A stretch of 64,000 nt of DNA from Catonia carolina (GCA_035578175.1 JAQMRL010000008.1:7292883-7356882), one strand, 5' to 3'; positions 43,333-56,907 are shown, counted from the first letter of the stretch. The notes: generated from the letters alone by a model not told the origin. Made by a program: numbers and translations.

Positions 43333-43933
43333 AAGGCTCTTACTTATCGGTTACCCTATACATAAACACAAATGATCGATTTTATTCAAGCATCATTCAA
43401 ATAGGATTAATGAAAAAAAATTAATAACGATAAAATTGAATCTGACAATCGATACAATAAAGACAATTTATTTTCAATAATTTTTTTCATTCTATTTCGA
43501 GGCTAATAAAAAAGAAATAAAAACACCTGTAGTAATGTAGTTGCGATTCACAAATGTCGATATATATCGAATCGAATCGAATTCACACTGATCAATATAC
43601 TGGGTGTACCAAAAGTCAGAAAAATATTTCGAATGTTCAAAATTTTTTTAGATTATATGTAAATGTGAACCTCACAACATGTAGTGTATTTTTTCGAATG
43701 TATTTTAATGTATTCAAGTGTATTTTTTAAGTTATTAAGTTAAAAAATACACATGACATGACATTAAATAAGTTAATACATGACATTCAATAAGGCGTTG
43801 TTGAAATATAAAGAAAGACAAATATCTTCCAACCCGTATGAAATATCGAAGTGCAGTTTTCACCAATCAAATTTTCTTGAAATTTCGCATTGAAATCATG
43901 TGTCGCATCACCACCTCCCCATTTAAAAAAAAA
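43333..43933. other. AT-rich stretch, no gene
   Basis: Contains TCGATATATATCGAATCGAA near 43557 and a weak ATGTATT repeat near 43695. CTGGGTGTACCAAAAGTCAG after TA at 43600 could be a lone transposon end; no partner was found. Confidence 0.4.
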
Positions 43934-44852
43934 ATCTGGTGTGAAACACTCACACAACTTTCTCTTGCAAATGCAAATAATTTAAACAATATAACCTAAC
44001 ATTAGTAATAAAACATTAGAAATAAACAAAAAACATAACCTAATTTTAATCATGAGTGAAAGACGCAAAATGAAAATCAACCTCAGTTTGGCTTAAAAAT
44101 ACGGAAAATCACTCTTTCACGCTAAACTAGGCTCTGTAGAGAAAAAATGCTTAAGATAAAAGTTGTACATCTTTTTATATCCTATAAAATTTATTATATA
44201 CACTCTTGTCATAAAATGCATTCTTTAGCCGAAATCTTCAAAAAAAAAATCGATTTTTCACAAGTTTTCAAGAGAAAAAATAGAAAATTGCTAATTTCCG
44301 CTAAACTAAGCGTTATACACAAAAATGTTTGAAATAAACGTTGTAGGATTTTAAATTTTCTACATTTTGTATTATATAAATTTTTGCGGTAAAATGCATA
44401 TATTAAAGCCGTAATCGTAAAAAACAATTTTTTTACGTGAAAACAGCCTCACCAAGAATTTCAGCAAACATGGCGCCTACCCTATCTTGTAGAGCATAAA
44501 AAAGTTAGTAAATCAGGCGATTTTAAAAAAAATCGTAAGACCATTTTTTGAGAAAATCGCAAAAAAGTGAAAAATTACACGAATAAACTACTACTTCCGG
44601 TTGACCGATTTTGATGAACATGTTCGTGTCGGGTCCGGTAGTGGTATGTGACTCAAGTTTCAAGTTCGTACGATGTTCCATTCTTAAGATATTCTGTTCA
44701 CACACACACAGACCAATCGTTAAAAACATGTTTTTTGGGTTCAGGGGGTCTGAAAACTAGTAGATCCGGTGAAAACTCGATTTTGAAAAAATCGACATGA
44801 AAACAATACTTTCCTTCCTATAGGCCTATATTCATATAGACAAGAGAAAGTA
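43934..44852 (-). mobile_element. Family A element, full length
   Basis: Complete copy with a very short CA repeat (44700-44711) and an altered first hairpin (CCTATAGGCCTATATTCATA). Confidence 0.92.
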
Positions 44853-44867
44853 AAAAATACAGACTAC

Positions 44868-45185
44868 ATTTTGTTGTTCCAGGCCATCTGCCGAAAGGCT
44901 GATTTGAACCTCTAGACCCTTTATTAAGAAAAACGAGAAGTAATGTGGTTTACCTTTGCCTTCCTCAATGAGCTGAAAAATATGTTTATCAGCATGACAG
45001 GCTTCTTGAAAAGCATCCACTTTCCACCCTGCAAATGACACCTTCACTTCATTCACCACAGGGTCTGGCTGTAAAGTGAAATTTATTACTTTGAGTTGAG
45101 ATAACTGTTACTAGGGTCTTTTACACCTCTACCTCTTCTGTTCTTAAATAGTTCAGTCATATAATTAACTGACCATGTGATTCAT
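44868..45185 (-). mobile_element. SINE-B, head-truncated
   Basis: Tail GTTGTTCC at 44873, then CAGCCTTTCGGCAGATGG on the minus strand, to ATTAACTGACCATGTGA. The short reading frame persists for 75 codons (VNEVKVSFAGWKVDAFQ...). Confidence 0.85.
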
Positions 45186-45220
45186 TTTTTCATACAAAAA
45201 ATTTTTTTGACCTAATTTAA

Positions 45221-45922
45221 GGGGGTAGTCAACTCAAAAAGATGATTTTTTTTAAATTTCGATTGTTTTTTGCATTTATTTAAAGTTGAAAATTTTCTGA
45301 ATCACAAAATTTGTTTACTTTGTTTGTATGTTGACAAAAGTTATAAAAAACATCTTTTTAAAATAAAGCTCACTAGCAAGGCGACTAAAATTATTCCTTC
45401 AACTTTAAGTTTTCCGTAAATGTGGTTTATGCATGATTGTACATTCTTGGGAATTAAATATTTTGGTTTGTATTGGAGGTATTTGGATGATGTTTTTTTT
45501 CAATTGTTCATAATTTCTTGCTCTATTATCTGTGGAATGATTATTACAAAAACCTTAATAGGGATTTAGTTAAAAAATAATTTATGAATACATAAAATAA
45601 ATGTTTTTGAAAACATGGTTTTTCTTCAATAAATTTCTTGTAAGAAAAAATACATACAAACGCATACAACAGATAATAGACAGCAATTTTCTATATTTTG
45701 TAGCATAATAATCATGTTGATATCTTTCTTGGTTCCTGAGATATTTGATTCCCCGTAAAAGCCCGCTTTTCCAACCTCACCCTTATATTAGGGGCTGTAA
45801 TTAATTTTTTGACTTTGTTCAAATGGTAGATCAGTACTAGGAAGTTACTCGTTTATTTAAAATAAATATCGATAAATTATAGCCAGAAGTTTTCATTTTC
45901 ATTTTCTGGGTTGACTACCCCC
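45221..45922. mobile_element. MITE with TTAA target duplication (piggyBac-type ends)
   Basis: TTAA at 45217-45220 and 45923-45926. Ends GGGGGTAGTCAACTC and complement GGGTTGACTACCCCC, 702 bp, no ORF. TTAA target choice and a G/C-run terminus are the hallmarks of piggyBac superfamily MITEs. Outside it lies another inverted pair (about 45181-45215 against 46070-46105). Confidence 0.75.
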
Positions 45923-46170
45923 TTAATGTTTTTCTTTAAAAAGAGATGCACGGTTTAAAAAGATAGACACAAGGGAGATTGGAAGATGGATTTAACTCAA
46001 AATTTCGGTTTTTGGTTTTTTATGTTTTTCAATAGTTTAGGCTTACTTAGATCGACCAAAAAAACATTACATTACGTCAAAAATTTTTTTTGTATGAAAA
46101 ATGAAGTTTTTATCAGGTTTACACAGAAAAACTATCATGTTAAGAAAGAACAAATATTTTTCATAATTTT

Positions 46171-46350
46171 TTTTTAAATTAATTTATTTAACGTCACATC
46201 AACAGCGACGACATTGCGGTGTAACTGTGCGTAATGAGGATGAAATGATTTTTTATAACGTATGAAAATATGCCGTGCCTGAGTAGGATTCGAACCCAGA
46301 ACCGCATGATGAGAGGCGAGCACGTTACCAACTGCGCCGATGCGGCCGGC
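46171..46350 (-). mobile_element. SINE-D, full copy with 11-bp target duplication
   Basis: TTCATAATTTT flanks at 46160-46170 and 46351-46361. Minus strand: GCCGGCCGCATCGGCGCAGT (A box), GGTTCTGGGTTCGAATCC (B box), body to GACGTTAAATAAATT. Typical tRNA-derived SINE, 180 bp. Confidence 0.9.
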
Positions 46351-46394
46351 TTCATAATTTTATACTGCTCGTTTTAGTGCAAAGAGAATTTTAG

Positions 46395-46735
46395 TTTTTA
46401 AAAAAAAATTAAAAAAAAAATTTTTAAGAAACGCTATTATTTAACAATTAATCAAAAAGAAATGAACTAAAAAGATAAAAATAAAAAAATTTACAAAAAA
46501 AAAATCACAGACATTACAGTTAAAAATAAAAGCGTGGCGCATTACTATATATAATATTTATTGTAAAATATTCGTTGTAAAATATTATATATATTAATGC
46601 GCCACGCTTTTATTTTTAACTGTAATGTCTGATTTTTTTTTTGTAAATTTTTTTCTTTTTTTCTTTTTAGTTCATTTCTTTTTGATTAATTGTTAAATAA
46701 TAGCGTTTCTTAAAAATTTTTTTTTATTTTTTTTT
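46395..46735. repeat. Long inverted repeat (arms ~165 bp) with a third partial arm
   Basis: AAAAGCGTGGCGCATTA (about 46529) and TAATGCGCCACGCTTTT (about 46596) bracket a ~50-base centre. Outwards, CAGACATTACAG, AAGAAATGAACTAAAAAG and TAAGAAACGCTATTATTTAA pair with their complements. A degenerate repeat of the right arm follows (46736-46860: TTAAGTAATTGTTAAATAAA, AGCGTTTTTTAA). Probably a MITE-type hairpin; no clear target duplication. Confidence 0.8.
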
Positions 46736-46861
46736 CTGTGATTTTTTGTAAATTTTTTTTCTTTTTTCTTTTTAGTTAATTTTTTTAAGTAATTGTTAAA
46801 TAAAAGCGTTTTTTAAATTTTAAAAAAATTTTTTTTTTTAAATTTAAAAATTTTTTTTTAC

Positions 46862-47467
46862 AAACACCTCCACAGCGTATTGTCATCGAAGATAAACAAG
46901 TGTGCAAAGTTTGATTCATATTGATACGGTAGAAGTATTAAAATTTTAAGTTGCAAGATTTGATGGATCCAAGAGCAAGTTAAATAAAAGCGTTTAATAA
47001 TAATATCTGCATCCAGGTTTTTAATACACTCAGCTGTTGGTTCAGCTTTCTAAACAACTGTTGATGGGAAATTTACTTACTTTGTGTACATATTGTTTTT
47101 GATTTGTACCTTCTTATTTCTTACCTTATCCCGTAAATTAAGATTTTTAACATTAAGTATTTTTCTCAGAAACCAATAAACCTACCAGGCTGAAATTTTT
47201 ACCAGTTAATTATCTTGTACATTCACATATACCGACATTTTTTATGACTTCCTTAGGTGCTGCAAAAATTAGTAATACGCAAAACAAGTAGAAAACAATT
47301 TGTAAAAATTTTATGTTCTCGTAATTATTAAAAAAAATGATATGATCCAAAGATTAACCCTTTATAGGGCAGTATTACGGGGAAATTATGCATGTTGGAA
47401 AATGTTAAATTTTGCTTTATAGGGATTTGAATAATGTATTTCTAGTGCCAGAACGGTAAGATATTTA
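46862..47467. other. No gene
   Basis: AT-rich; nothing recognised. Confidence 0.45.
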
Positions 47468-48396
47468 TTACTTTCTCTTGCCTATATGAATATATAGGAA
47501 GGAAAGTATTGTTTTCATGTCGATTTTAAGAAATCGAGTTTTCACCGGATCTATACGTTTTCAGACCCTCTGAACCCAAAAAACATGTTTTTAGCGATTG
47601 GTCTGTGTGTGTGTGTGTGTGAACAGAATATCTCAAGAACGGAACATCGTACGAACTTGAAACTTGAAACTTAAGTTACATATCACTACCGGACCCGACA
47701 CGAACATTTTCATCAAAATCGGTCAACCGGAAGTAGTAGTTTATTCGTATAATTTTTCACTTTTTTGCGATTTTCTCAAAAACTAGTCCTACGATCTTTT
47801 TAAAAATCAACTGGTTTACTACATTTTTTATGCTCTACAATATAGGGTAGGCGCCATGTTTGCTGAAATTCTGCTTGAGGCTGTTTTTACGTAAAAACAT
47901 TTTTTTTAAGATTGCGGCTTTAATATGCATTTTAGCGCAAAACGTTATATAATAAAAGTTGTAGAGAATGTAAAATTCTACAACTTTTATTTCAAACAAT
48001 TTTTTGTATAACGCTTAGTTTAGCGGTAATTTGCGATTTTCTGTTTTTTTTCTCACGAAAACGTGAGAAAAATCGATTTTTTTAACATTTCGGTCTTAGT
48101 ATACATTTTACGACAAAAGTGTATATAATTAAATTTATAGAAAATTAAAAGATCTACAACTTTTGTTTAGAGCATTTTTCTCTACAGAGCCTAGTTTAGC
48201 GTGAAATCGTGATTTTCCGTATTTTTAAGCCAAACTGAGTTCGATTGTCATTTTGCGTCATTCACTCATGATTAAAATAAGGTTATGTTTTTGAGGTTAG
48301 TTTTTGTTTATTTCTAATATTTTATTAATAATGTTAGGTTTATTATTAATTATTTGCATTGGCAAGAGAAAGTTGTGTGAGTGTTTCACACCAGAT
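47468..48396 (+). mobile_element. Family A element, full length
   Basis: Only two T's precede ACTTTC here (TATTTATTACTTTC), which sets the minimal 5' end of the family at TTAC. The 3' end is GTGTTTCACACCAGAT followed by T8. Confidence 0.93.
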
Positions 48397-48412
48397 TTTT
48401 TTTTATGTTAAG

Positions 48413-48828
48413 CCCTGGTAAGTATACTTACCAAGGAACGTTCATTGAAATGGGAATCACATAATGTTTAGTGGTAAGACTGCTTATTAAAACAACTGGT
48501 AGTCCTATATAACAGAACAATGTGTAGAATAACTTATCTTAACTTTATATTAGCATAAATTCTTGCTTTCCCGTAAAAATCTCGAATTTCTAAGGGTTGT
48601 ACAAAAGAAAAAGCAAAACAACGCGGTAGCGTACGCTGGAATGAATACCCTTATCACATTCGTGTAACTCATAAAGCAAATGGTCGCTGCACACTAATTT
48701 CAAAATTTGGGTAGCCTACTTACCAAAAAACATCTATAAAACCATAAAATGCCAATAAGGTTCAACTGCATGGCTTATTCTTTAAAAAAATCGACCTTAT
48801 TGCCAGTGGTAAGTATACTTACCACAGA
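48413..48828. mobile_element. Element bounded by 16-bp self-palindromes
   Basis: GGTAAGTATACTTACC occurs at both ends (48418-48433 and 48811-48826), 393 bases apart. Read as TA-flanked ends, the unit could be TACTTACCA...TGGTAAGTA with neighbouring copies abutting it. No ORF. Family unknown. Confidence 0.5.
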
Positions 48829-48830
48829 CC

Positions 48831-49772
48831 CTGTTGTTGTTGTTTAGGTCAACCGCCAAAAAGCTGGTTTGAACCTCTAGAGGTTTTACTAAGTAAAAAC
48901 GAGGAGTGAGGTGGTTTATCATTGCCTTCCACACTGAGTTGAAAGAGTATGCTTATCAGCATGCCAAGCCCTCCGAAAAGCACTCACTTTCCACCCTGCA
49001 AATGACACCTTCACTTCATTCACCACAGGGTCTGGCTGTATAGTGAAATTCATTACTATCAGAGGAGATAACTCTCTTCTTCTTCATGTAGCATCTCCAT
49101 TACGAAGGTGTGCTAGCATCATGGCAATCCTGACCTTGGAAACTGTAGCTCTAAATAGGTCGATGGATGACAAATTAAACCACTCTCGCAGGTTCCGTAG
49201 CCAGGAGGTTCTTCTTCTTCCAACCGATCGTTTGCCCATAATCTTTCCCTGGATGACAAGATGAAGGATTTCATATTTTGGACCTCTCAAGACATGGCCG
49301 AGGTACACCAGCTTTCTCTTCTTGATTTCGATCATCACTTCCATTCCCTTCTGCATCCTCCTTAGGACTTCCATGTTTGTGACTCTCTCTGTCCAAGATA
49401 TTTTGTGCATCCTTCTGTAAACCCACATCTCAAAGGCCTCAAGTCTTCGTTCACATTGCCTATTGGTAGTCCAGGCCTCTGCACCATAGTACAGCACCGG
49501 AAAGATGTAACACCTCAGCACACGAATTCTCAAGTCCAGACTCAGATTGTGGTTGCACAGCATCCTCTTCATTTTCACAAATGCGGCCCGGGCTCTCTCT
49601 ATACGGATTTACTCTGACTAGTGTCTTTTACACCTCTACCTCTTCTGTTCTTAAATAGTTCATTCATATAAATAGCTGACTATGTGATAAGAAACAGAAC
49701 TATTTTTTGTAGCACTGGAACCAACAGATCGAGTGCAATTAATTTAACACTCCATCTGCCCGTTATGGGCAT
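48831..49772 (-). mobile_element. SINE-B, full copy split by a LINE-derived unit, 9-bp target duplication
   Basis: CCACAGACC at 48822-48830 and 49773-49781. Pieces 48831-49076 and about 49612-49772. The left target duplicate overlaps the palindrome-ended element, so that element was present first. Confidence 0.88.
49077..49595 (-). pseudogene. LINE-derived 519-bp unit, copy 2
   Basis: Same bases and same ends as 1238-1756; 164 codons identical. It sits inside SINE-B with ACTCT on both sides. Sixteen extra bases (CTCTCTATACGGATTT) lie between the unit's 5' side and the right ACTCT, as often happens at LINE 5' junctions. The open frame runs from 49578 to 49084. Confidence 0.87.
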
Positions 49773-49979
49773 CCACAGACCTATCTAGGGTTAAATTGAA
49801 ATAATGTCAGTAGCTAAAACCACCTTACAACTATAAGTGTGTAAAGTTTCATTTCCCTGTCTTTTACCAATCCTATGAAAAATGTACCTAAAAATAGCAA
49901 ATTTAATATTGGCGGGATACAAAGTACATCTCCTCTTAACCGTGAAAAGCATTATAAAAATTCAAACCAGCCTTTAGAC

Positions 49980-51626
<1,647 letters not shown>

Positions 51627-51634
51627 CTTTAGAC

Positions 51635-52116
51635 TGATCGACAGAACAAAAAAAGTGTTGCTAGTTTGTACATAGCCTACACGACGTTGTTTTTTTTTTA
51701 ATAGATCGCATACAATCTAGATAATAAAACTAGAAAAACATTTATTATGATCCTAGATAATTAATATTCACATTCGGAGTGATAATTATAAGATAAAAGA
51801 TAAACTCGTGTAATTATGAGGAGAGACGTTTAGTCATAATCTAGTAAGAGAAGCCGCTAAACCGGCGTAAAAGTGATAATTAATTGCATAATAATGCACA
51901 GTAATGATAATTATATGCAATTATAGCGTTCGAGTAGCAGGGTGAATGAATTGCATTAAAAATGTGCTGAAGGCGATTTTCACTACACGAATAGGCTACT
52001 AGATTTATATATAAATAGCTTGAACAAACCAAACCGACATTTTACCTTTTACCGCTATGTCTAAAGTATTATTCGCGGTTGCCTCTTTAACTGTCAAAAT
52101 ATTTTTAAAAAATATC
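51635..52116. other. No gene; AT-rich
   Basis: Repeated ATAATTATATGCAATTA-like motifs near 51875-51925; nothing recognised. Confidence 0.45.
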
Positions 52117-52155
52117 CTGTGTGAAACACTCAAACGACTTTCTCTCGCCAATATA
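52117..52155 (-). mobile_element. Family A 3'-terminal remnant
   Basis: TCCTGTGTGAAACACTCAAA-CGACTTTCTCTCGCCAAT is the terminal stem-loop plus inverted motif. The rest was separated by the SINE-B at 52160. Confidence 0.75.
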
Positions 52156-52159
52156 AAAT

Positions 52160-52557
52160 GTTGTTGTTGTTTAGGTCAACAGCCGAAAGGCTGGTTTGAA
52201 CCTCTAGAGGTTTTACTAAGTAAAACGAGGAGTGAGGTGGTTTACCATTGCCTTCCTCACTGAGTGGAAAAGTATGCTTATCAGCATGCCGGGCCCTCTG
52301 AAAAGCACATATTTTCCACTCTGTAAATGACACCTTCACTTTATTCACCACAGGGTCTGGCTGTACAATGAAATTCATTACTTTCAGAGGAGATAACTCT
52401 GATTAGTGTCTTTTACAACTCTGCCTCTTTTGTTCTTTAATGATTCAGTCATTTAATTGGCTGACCATGTGATAAGAAACAGAACTATTTATTTTAGCCT
52501 TACAACTAACAGATTGAGTGTAAATAATTTGACACTCTACCTGTCTGTTATGGGTAA
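52160..52557 (-). mobile_element. SINE-B, full-length reference copy with 11-bp target duplication
   Basis: CAATATAAAAT at 52149-52159 and 52558-52568 defines a 398-bp unit. On the minus strand the head is TTACCCATAACAGACAGG and the tail CCTAAACAACAACAAC. Landmarks: GTTATCTCCTCTGAAAGTAA, CAGACCCTGTGGTGAATAAA, GAGGAAGGCAATGGTAAACC, GAGGTTCAAACCAGCCTTTC. Direct duplications plus a simple tail show target-primed retroposition; the unit has no RT. Confidence 0.93.
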
Positions 52558-52596
52558 CAATATAAAATATAAAACATATAACCTATGTTTTTTTTT

Positions 52597-53139
52597 TACT
52601 TTCTCTTGCCTATATGAATATATAGGAAGGAAAGTATTGTTAGCGTTTTATTGCGTTTTACAGCGTAGTATTGAAAGCGTTTTCAGACCCCTTGAACCCA
52701 CACAAACATGTTTTTAGCGATTGGTCTGTGTGTGTGTGTGTAAAAAATATCTCAAGAACGGAACATCGTACGAACTTGTAACTTGAATCAAGTTACACAC
52801 CACTACCGGACCCGACACGAAAATTTTTATCAAAATCGGTCAACCGGAAGTAGTAGTTTATTCGTGTAATTTTTCACTTTTTTGCAATTTTCTCAAAAAC
52901 TGGTCATTTCTTTTAAAATCGCCTCATTTACTTAATTTTTAATGCTCTACAAGATAGGGTACGCGCCATGTTTGCTGAAATTCTTGGTGAGGCTGTTTTT
53001 ACGTAAAAAAATTGTTTATTTTTTAAGATAGCGGCTTTATTATGCATTTTACCGTAAAAATGTATATAATAAAAGTTGTAGAGAATTTAAAATTCTACAA
53101 CTTTTATTTCAAACATTTTTTGTATAACGCTCAGTTTAC
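52597..53139 (+). mobile_element. Family A element, 5' half, with altered leader
   Basis: After GGAAAGTATTG the usual TTTTCATGTCGATTTTTCG block is replaced by TTAGCGTTTTATTGCGTTTT and following bases. Continues to the 15-bp stem and TATAACGCTCAGTTTA, then stops. Confidence 0.85.
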
Positions 53140-53207
53140 ATATAAGAGATATAACATTAAAATCTCTTTACAGAAACTTTCGTGCATGAAAATATGTTTA
53201 AGTTGTG

Positions 53208-53320
53208 CTTGTGTGTGTGTGCGCGCGCGCGCATGTGTGAGAGAGAGAGAGAAAAGCGAAAGGGAGAGGGCGAGAATAAGAGAGGGGGAGAGGGACAGAA
53301 AAGGCCGGGAGGGAGAGAGC
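53208..53320. repeat. Purine-rich simple repeat (GT/GC, then GA)
   Basis: GTGTGTGTGTGCGCGCGCGC is followed by GAGAGAGAGAGA and a GGGAGAGGG-rich tract. The ORFs on both strands here (53042, 53157) are simple-sequence translations. Confidence 0.85.
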
Positions 53321-53500
53321 GAGCACGCGTTGGAATCTGATTATAAATATGAACCAAAATTATTGTTGTAATGTCAAAAACTTTCCCTCTACGAAAATGG
53401 CTCCAAGTACAATTTGATAACAACATAATTACATCAATAACAATTTATTAATTCACCCAATAATACATTCACTACTCAAACAGAACAACAAAATATAAAC

Positions 53501-53692
53501 GCCGGCCGCATTGGCGCATTTGGTAACGTGCTCGCCTCTCTTCATGCGGTCCTGGGTTCGAATCCCACTCAGGCACGGCATATTTTCATACGTTACAAAA
53601 AAATCATTTCATTTTCCATTGTACACAGTTACAACCCAACGTCGTCGCTAATGACCGTTGCAGTTGATAAGACGTTAAATAAATAAAAAAAA
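53501..53692 (+). mobile_element. SINE-D, full copy
   Basis: GCCGGCCGCATTGGCGCATT (A box), GGTTCGAATCCCACTC (B box), body CGTCGTCGCTAATGACCGTT, tail ATAAATAAAAAAAAA running into the family A copy, so that copy may have used the SINE's A tail as target. Confidence 0.88.
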
Positions 53693-54460
53693 ATCTGGTG
53701 TGAAACACTCACACAACTTTCTCTTGCCAATGCAAATAATTAACAATAAACCTAACATTAGTAATAAAACATTAGAAATAAACATAACCTAATTTTAATC
53801 ATGAGTGAAAGACGCAAAATGAAAATCAACCTCAGTTTGGCTTACAAATACGGAAAATCACTCTTTCTCTCTAAACTAGCTCTGTAGAGAAAAATGCTGT
53901 AAATAAAAGTTGTAGATCTTTTAATTTTCTATAAATTTAATTATATACACTTTTGTCGTAAAATGCATACTAAGGCCGAAATGTTAAAAAAATTGTTTTT
54001 TCTCACGTTTTCGTGAGAAAAAACTGAAAATCGCAAATTACCGCTAAACTAAGCGTTATACAAAAAAATGTTTGAAATAAAAGTTGTAGGTTTTTAAATT
54101 TTCTACAACTTTTATTATATAACGTTTTGCGAAAAAAGGCATATTAAAGCCGCAATCTTAAAAATAAAATGTTTTTACGTAAAAACAGCCTCACGCAGAA
54201 TTTCAGCAAACATGGCGCCTACCCTATCTTGTAGAGAATAAAAAATTGAGTAAACCAAGCGATTTTAAAAAAAAATCGTAGGACCAGTTTTTGAGAAAAT
54301 CGCAAAAAAGTGAAAAATTATACGAATAAACTACTACTTCCGGTTGACCGATTTTGATGAAAATGTTCGTGTCGGGTCCGGTAGTGGTATGTAACTTAAG
54401 TTTCAAGTTTCAAGTTCGTACGATGTTCCGTTCTTGAGATATTCTGTTCACACACAGACA

Positions 54461-54497
<37 letters not shown>

Positions 54498-54629
54498 CAA
54501 TCGCTAAAAACATGTTTTTTGGGTTCAGGGGGTCTGAAAACGTATAGATCCGGTGAAAACTCGATTTCGAAAAATCGACATGAAAACAATACTTTCCTTC
54601 CTATATATTCATATAGGCAAGAGAAAGTA
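53693..54629 (-). mobile_element. Family A element, full length
   Basis: Complete; CA repeat with CAGA start at 54449-54495. Confidence 0.93.
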
Positions 54630-55017
54630 AAAATATATAAACAAAAAAAAAACAAAATATAATTTATTAAATGAAGAAAAAATATCACTGATTATATAGA
54701 TAAAAGAAAAAACCGATTGCAAGAAGCCGGAAAACCATAAAAATGGAAATGCAGAATGAAAACGATGGGGTGTACAGTAATCTATAGATGAGTAAAGAGG
54801 AAAAACATCAAGGTCTTCGGGAAAATAAAACGGGGAAATTCATTTAAAGTAAAACAAAATAAAAATAAAGCTTTTTAGCCCAATCCTTTATCATAATCAC
54901 TATTATTATATAATACTGAAACATACAGGGTGTGTGCAAATTCAGCTGTTTCAACTTTTATGAAAAAAAACCATTGGGATAGAAGTGAAATTTTTACAAA
55001 ATAAAATAATGTATTTT
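54630..55017. other. AT-rich, no gene
   Basis: TACAGGGTGTGTGCAAATTC at 54926 could be a lone transposon end; nothing else. Confidence 0.4.
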
Positions 55018-55926
55018 TACTTTCTCTTGCTTATATGAATATAGTGTATAGGATGAAAAGTATTGTTTTCATGTCGATTTTACGAAATCGAGTTTTCACC
55101 GGATCTATACGTTTTCAGACCCCCTGAACCCAAAAAACATGTTTTCAGCGATTGGTCTGTGTGTATCTCAAGAACAGAACATTGTACGAACTTGAAACTT
55201 AAGTTACATACCTCTACTGGACCCAACACGAAAATTTTCATCAAAATCGGTCAACCGGAAGTAGTAGTTTATTCCTGTAATTTTTCACTTTTTTGCGATT
55301 TTCTCAAAAACTGGTCCTACGATTTTTTTTAAATTGCCTCAATTACTTAATTTTTTATGCTATACAAGATAGGGTAGGCGCCATGTTTGCTGAAATTCTT
55401 GGTCAGGCTGTTTTCACATAAAAAATTTGGTTTTTTAAGATTGCGGCTTTAATACGCAGTTTAGCGTAAAAATGTATATAATAAAAGTTGCAGAAAATTT
55501 AAAATACTATATCTTTTATTTCAAACATTTTTTTGTATAACTCTTAGTTTAGCGGTAATTAGCGATTTTCTGTTTCTTCTCACGAAAACGTGTAAAAAGT
55601 CTATTGTTTTAAGATTTCGGCCTTAGTATGCATTTTACGACAAAAGTGCAGTATATAATTAAATTTATAGGAAATTAAAAGATTTACAACTTTTATTCAG
55701 AGCATTTTTCTCTACAGAGAGTAGTTTAGTGTGAAAGTGATTTTCCGTATTTTAAAGCCAAACTGAGGTTGATTTTCATTTTGCGTCTTTCATATATATG
55801 ATTAAAATTAGATTATGTTTATTGAGGTTAGTTTTTTGTATATTTCTAATGTTTTATTATTATTGTTAGGTTTATTGATAATTATTTGCACTGGTAAGAG
55901 AAAGTCGTGTGTGTTTCACACCAGAT
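55018..55926 (+). mobile_element. Family A element, full length
   Basis: Ends CACCAGAT then ATTG, not a T run, which helps fix the 3' terminus at CCAGAT. The GT repeat is nearly absent (GTGTGTATCTC), so the microsatellite is not obligatory. Confidence 0.9.
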
Positions 55927-56423
55927 ATTGTAAATATTTTGTTGGGTTATATACTTTTTTAACACCCGGTAACAGATTTTAAAACAAAACCAAAACAATA
56001 TAAAAATTATGGGATTTGTTTTCAGATAACAGTCGAACGCAGACTAAAAGAATAAAAAAAAATTCTATTAAGCGTTTTGTATGCGTAACACCATTTTCAC
56101 ATTTCCTGAAATCATTTTCGCATTTCTTGATTAATACGAAAGGGGTGAAATGCGAAGGCCAAGGGTAGATTTTATGAAAAACAATCGAATCTTTTACTAA
56201 GGTTACGAGCAAATATACTCTGCAAATCTGCAACTAATAAATGGAAGGCAAACTGGATTAACTTTCTCACTAATACAATTTTAATCATAACTTTCAAGTT
56301 ATAGACAAAGTGGAAGTGATCCATATAAAATGGACTAATTTTAATGCGGATTTAAGTAAAATTTTAAACTGTGTAATTCTGGTCTTAACGAATTGTAGAA
56401 AGAAAAAATTAGACATAGTAGGT
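55927..56423. other. No gene
   Basis: Minus ORF at 55979 (84 codons) shows no domain. Unrecognised sequence. Confidence 0.45.
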
Positions 56424-56907
56424 GGGTTGTTTAGGTCATCAGCCGAAAGGCTGGTTTGAACCTCTGGAGGTTTTCTACGTAAAACGAGGAGTCAGATGGT
56501 TAACATTTGCCTTCCTCACTGAGTGGAAAAGTATGCTTATCAGCATGCCTGGTCCTCTGAAAAGTATCCACTTTTCATTCTGCAAATGACACCTTCACTT
56601 CATTCACCACAGGATCTGGCTGTATAATGAAACTAATTACTCTCAGAGGAGATAACTCTGATTAGTGTCTTTTACATCTCTACCTCATTTTTGTTAAATA
56701 CGTCAGTAGGCCGGCTCGTTGGCGTAATGGTTAGCGCAACTGGCTTTAACACCGGGGTCCCGGGTTCGATTCCCGGCATTTTTTTATCTTTAATTTTCAT
56801 ACATCATCATTCTCCACCGTCTACATTAGCAGAAATTGCAACACAGTAAATTTTTGTAAAACAAAAAAAGAAATGCTTCTGTAATATAGGACGGAATTAA
56901 CTGACCA
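56424..56907 (-). mobile_element. SINE-B split by SINE-E
   Basis: Tail half and centre 56424-56708; a further piece AATTAACTGACC at 56896-56907 after SINE-E matches the next SINE-B bases. Confidence 0.75.
56709..56870 (+). mobile_element. SINE-E, full copy
   Basis: GGCCGGCTCGTTGGCGTAAT (A box), CCCGGGTTCGATTCCCGG (B box), body with CTACATTAGCAGAAATTGC and A-rich end. Inserted in SINE-B. Confidence 0.85.

Noticed and set aside
53042..53426. ORFs of ~90-110 codons on both strands
   Set aside because: Translations of GT/GC/GA simple sequence and of family A; opposite-strand shadows of each other.
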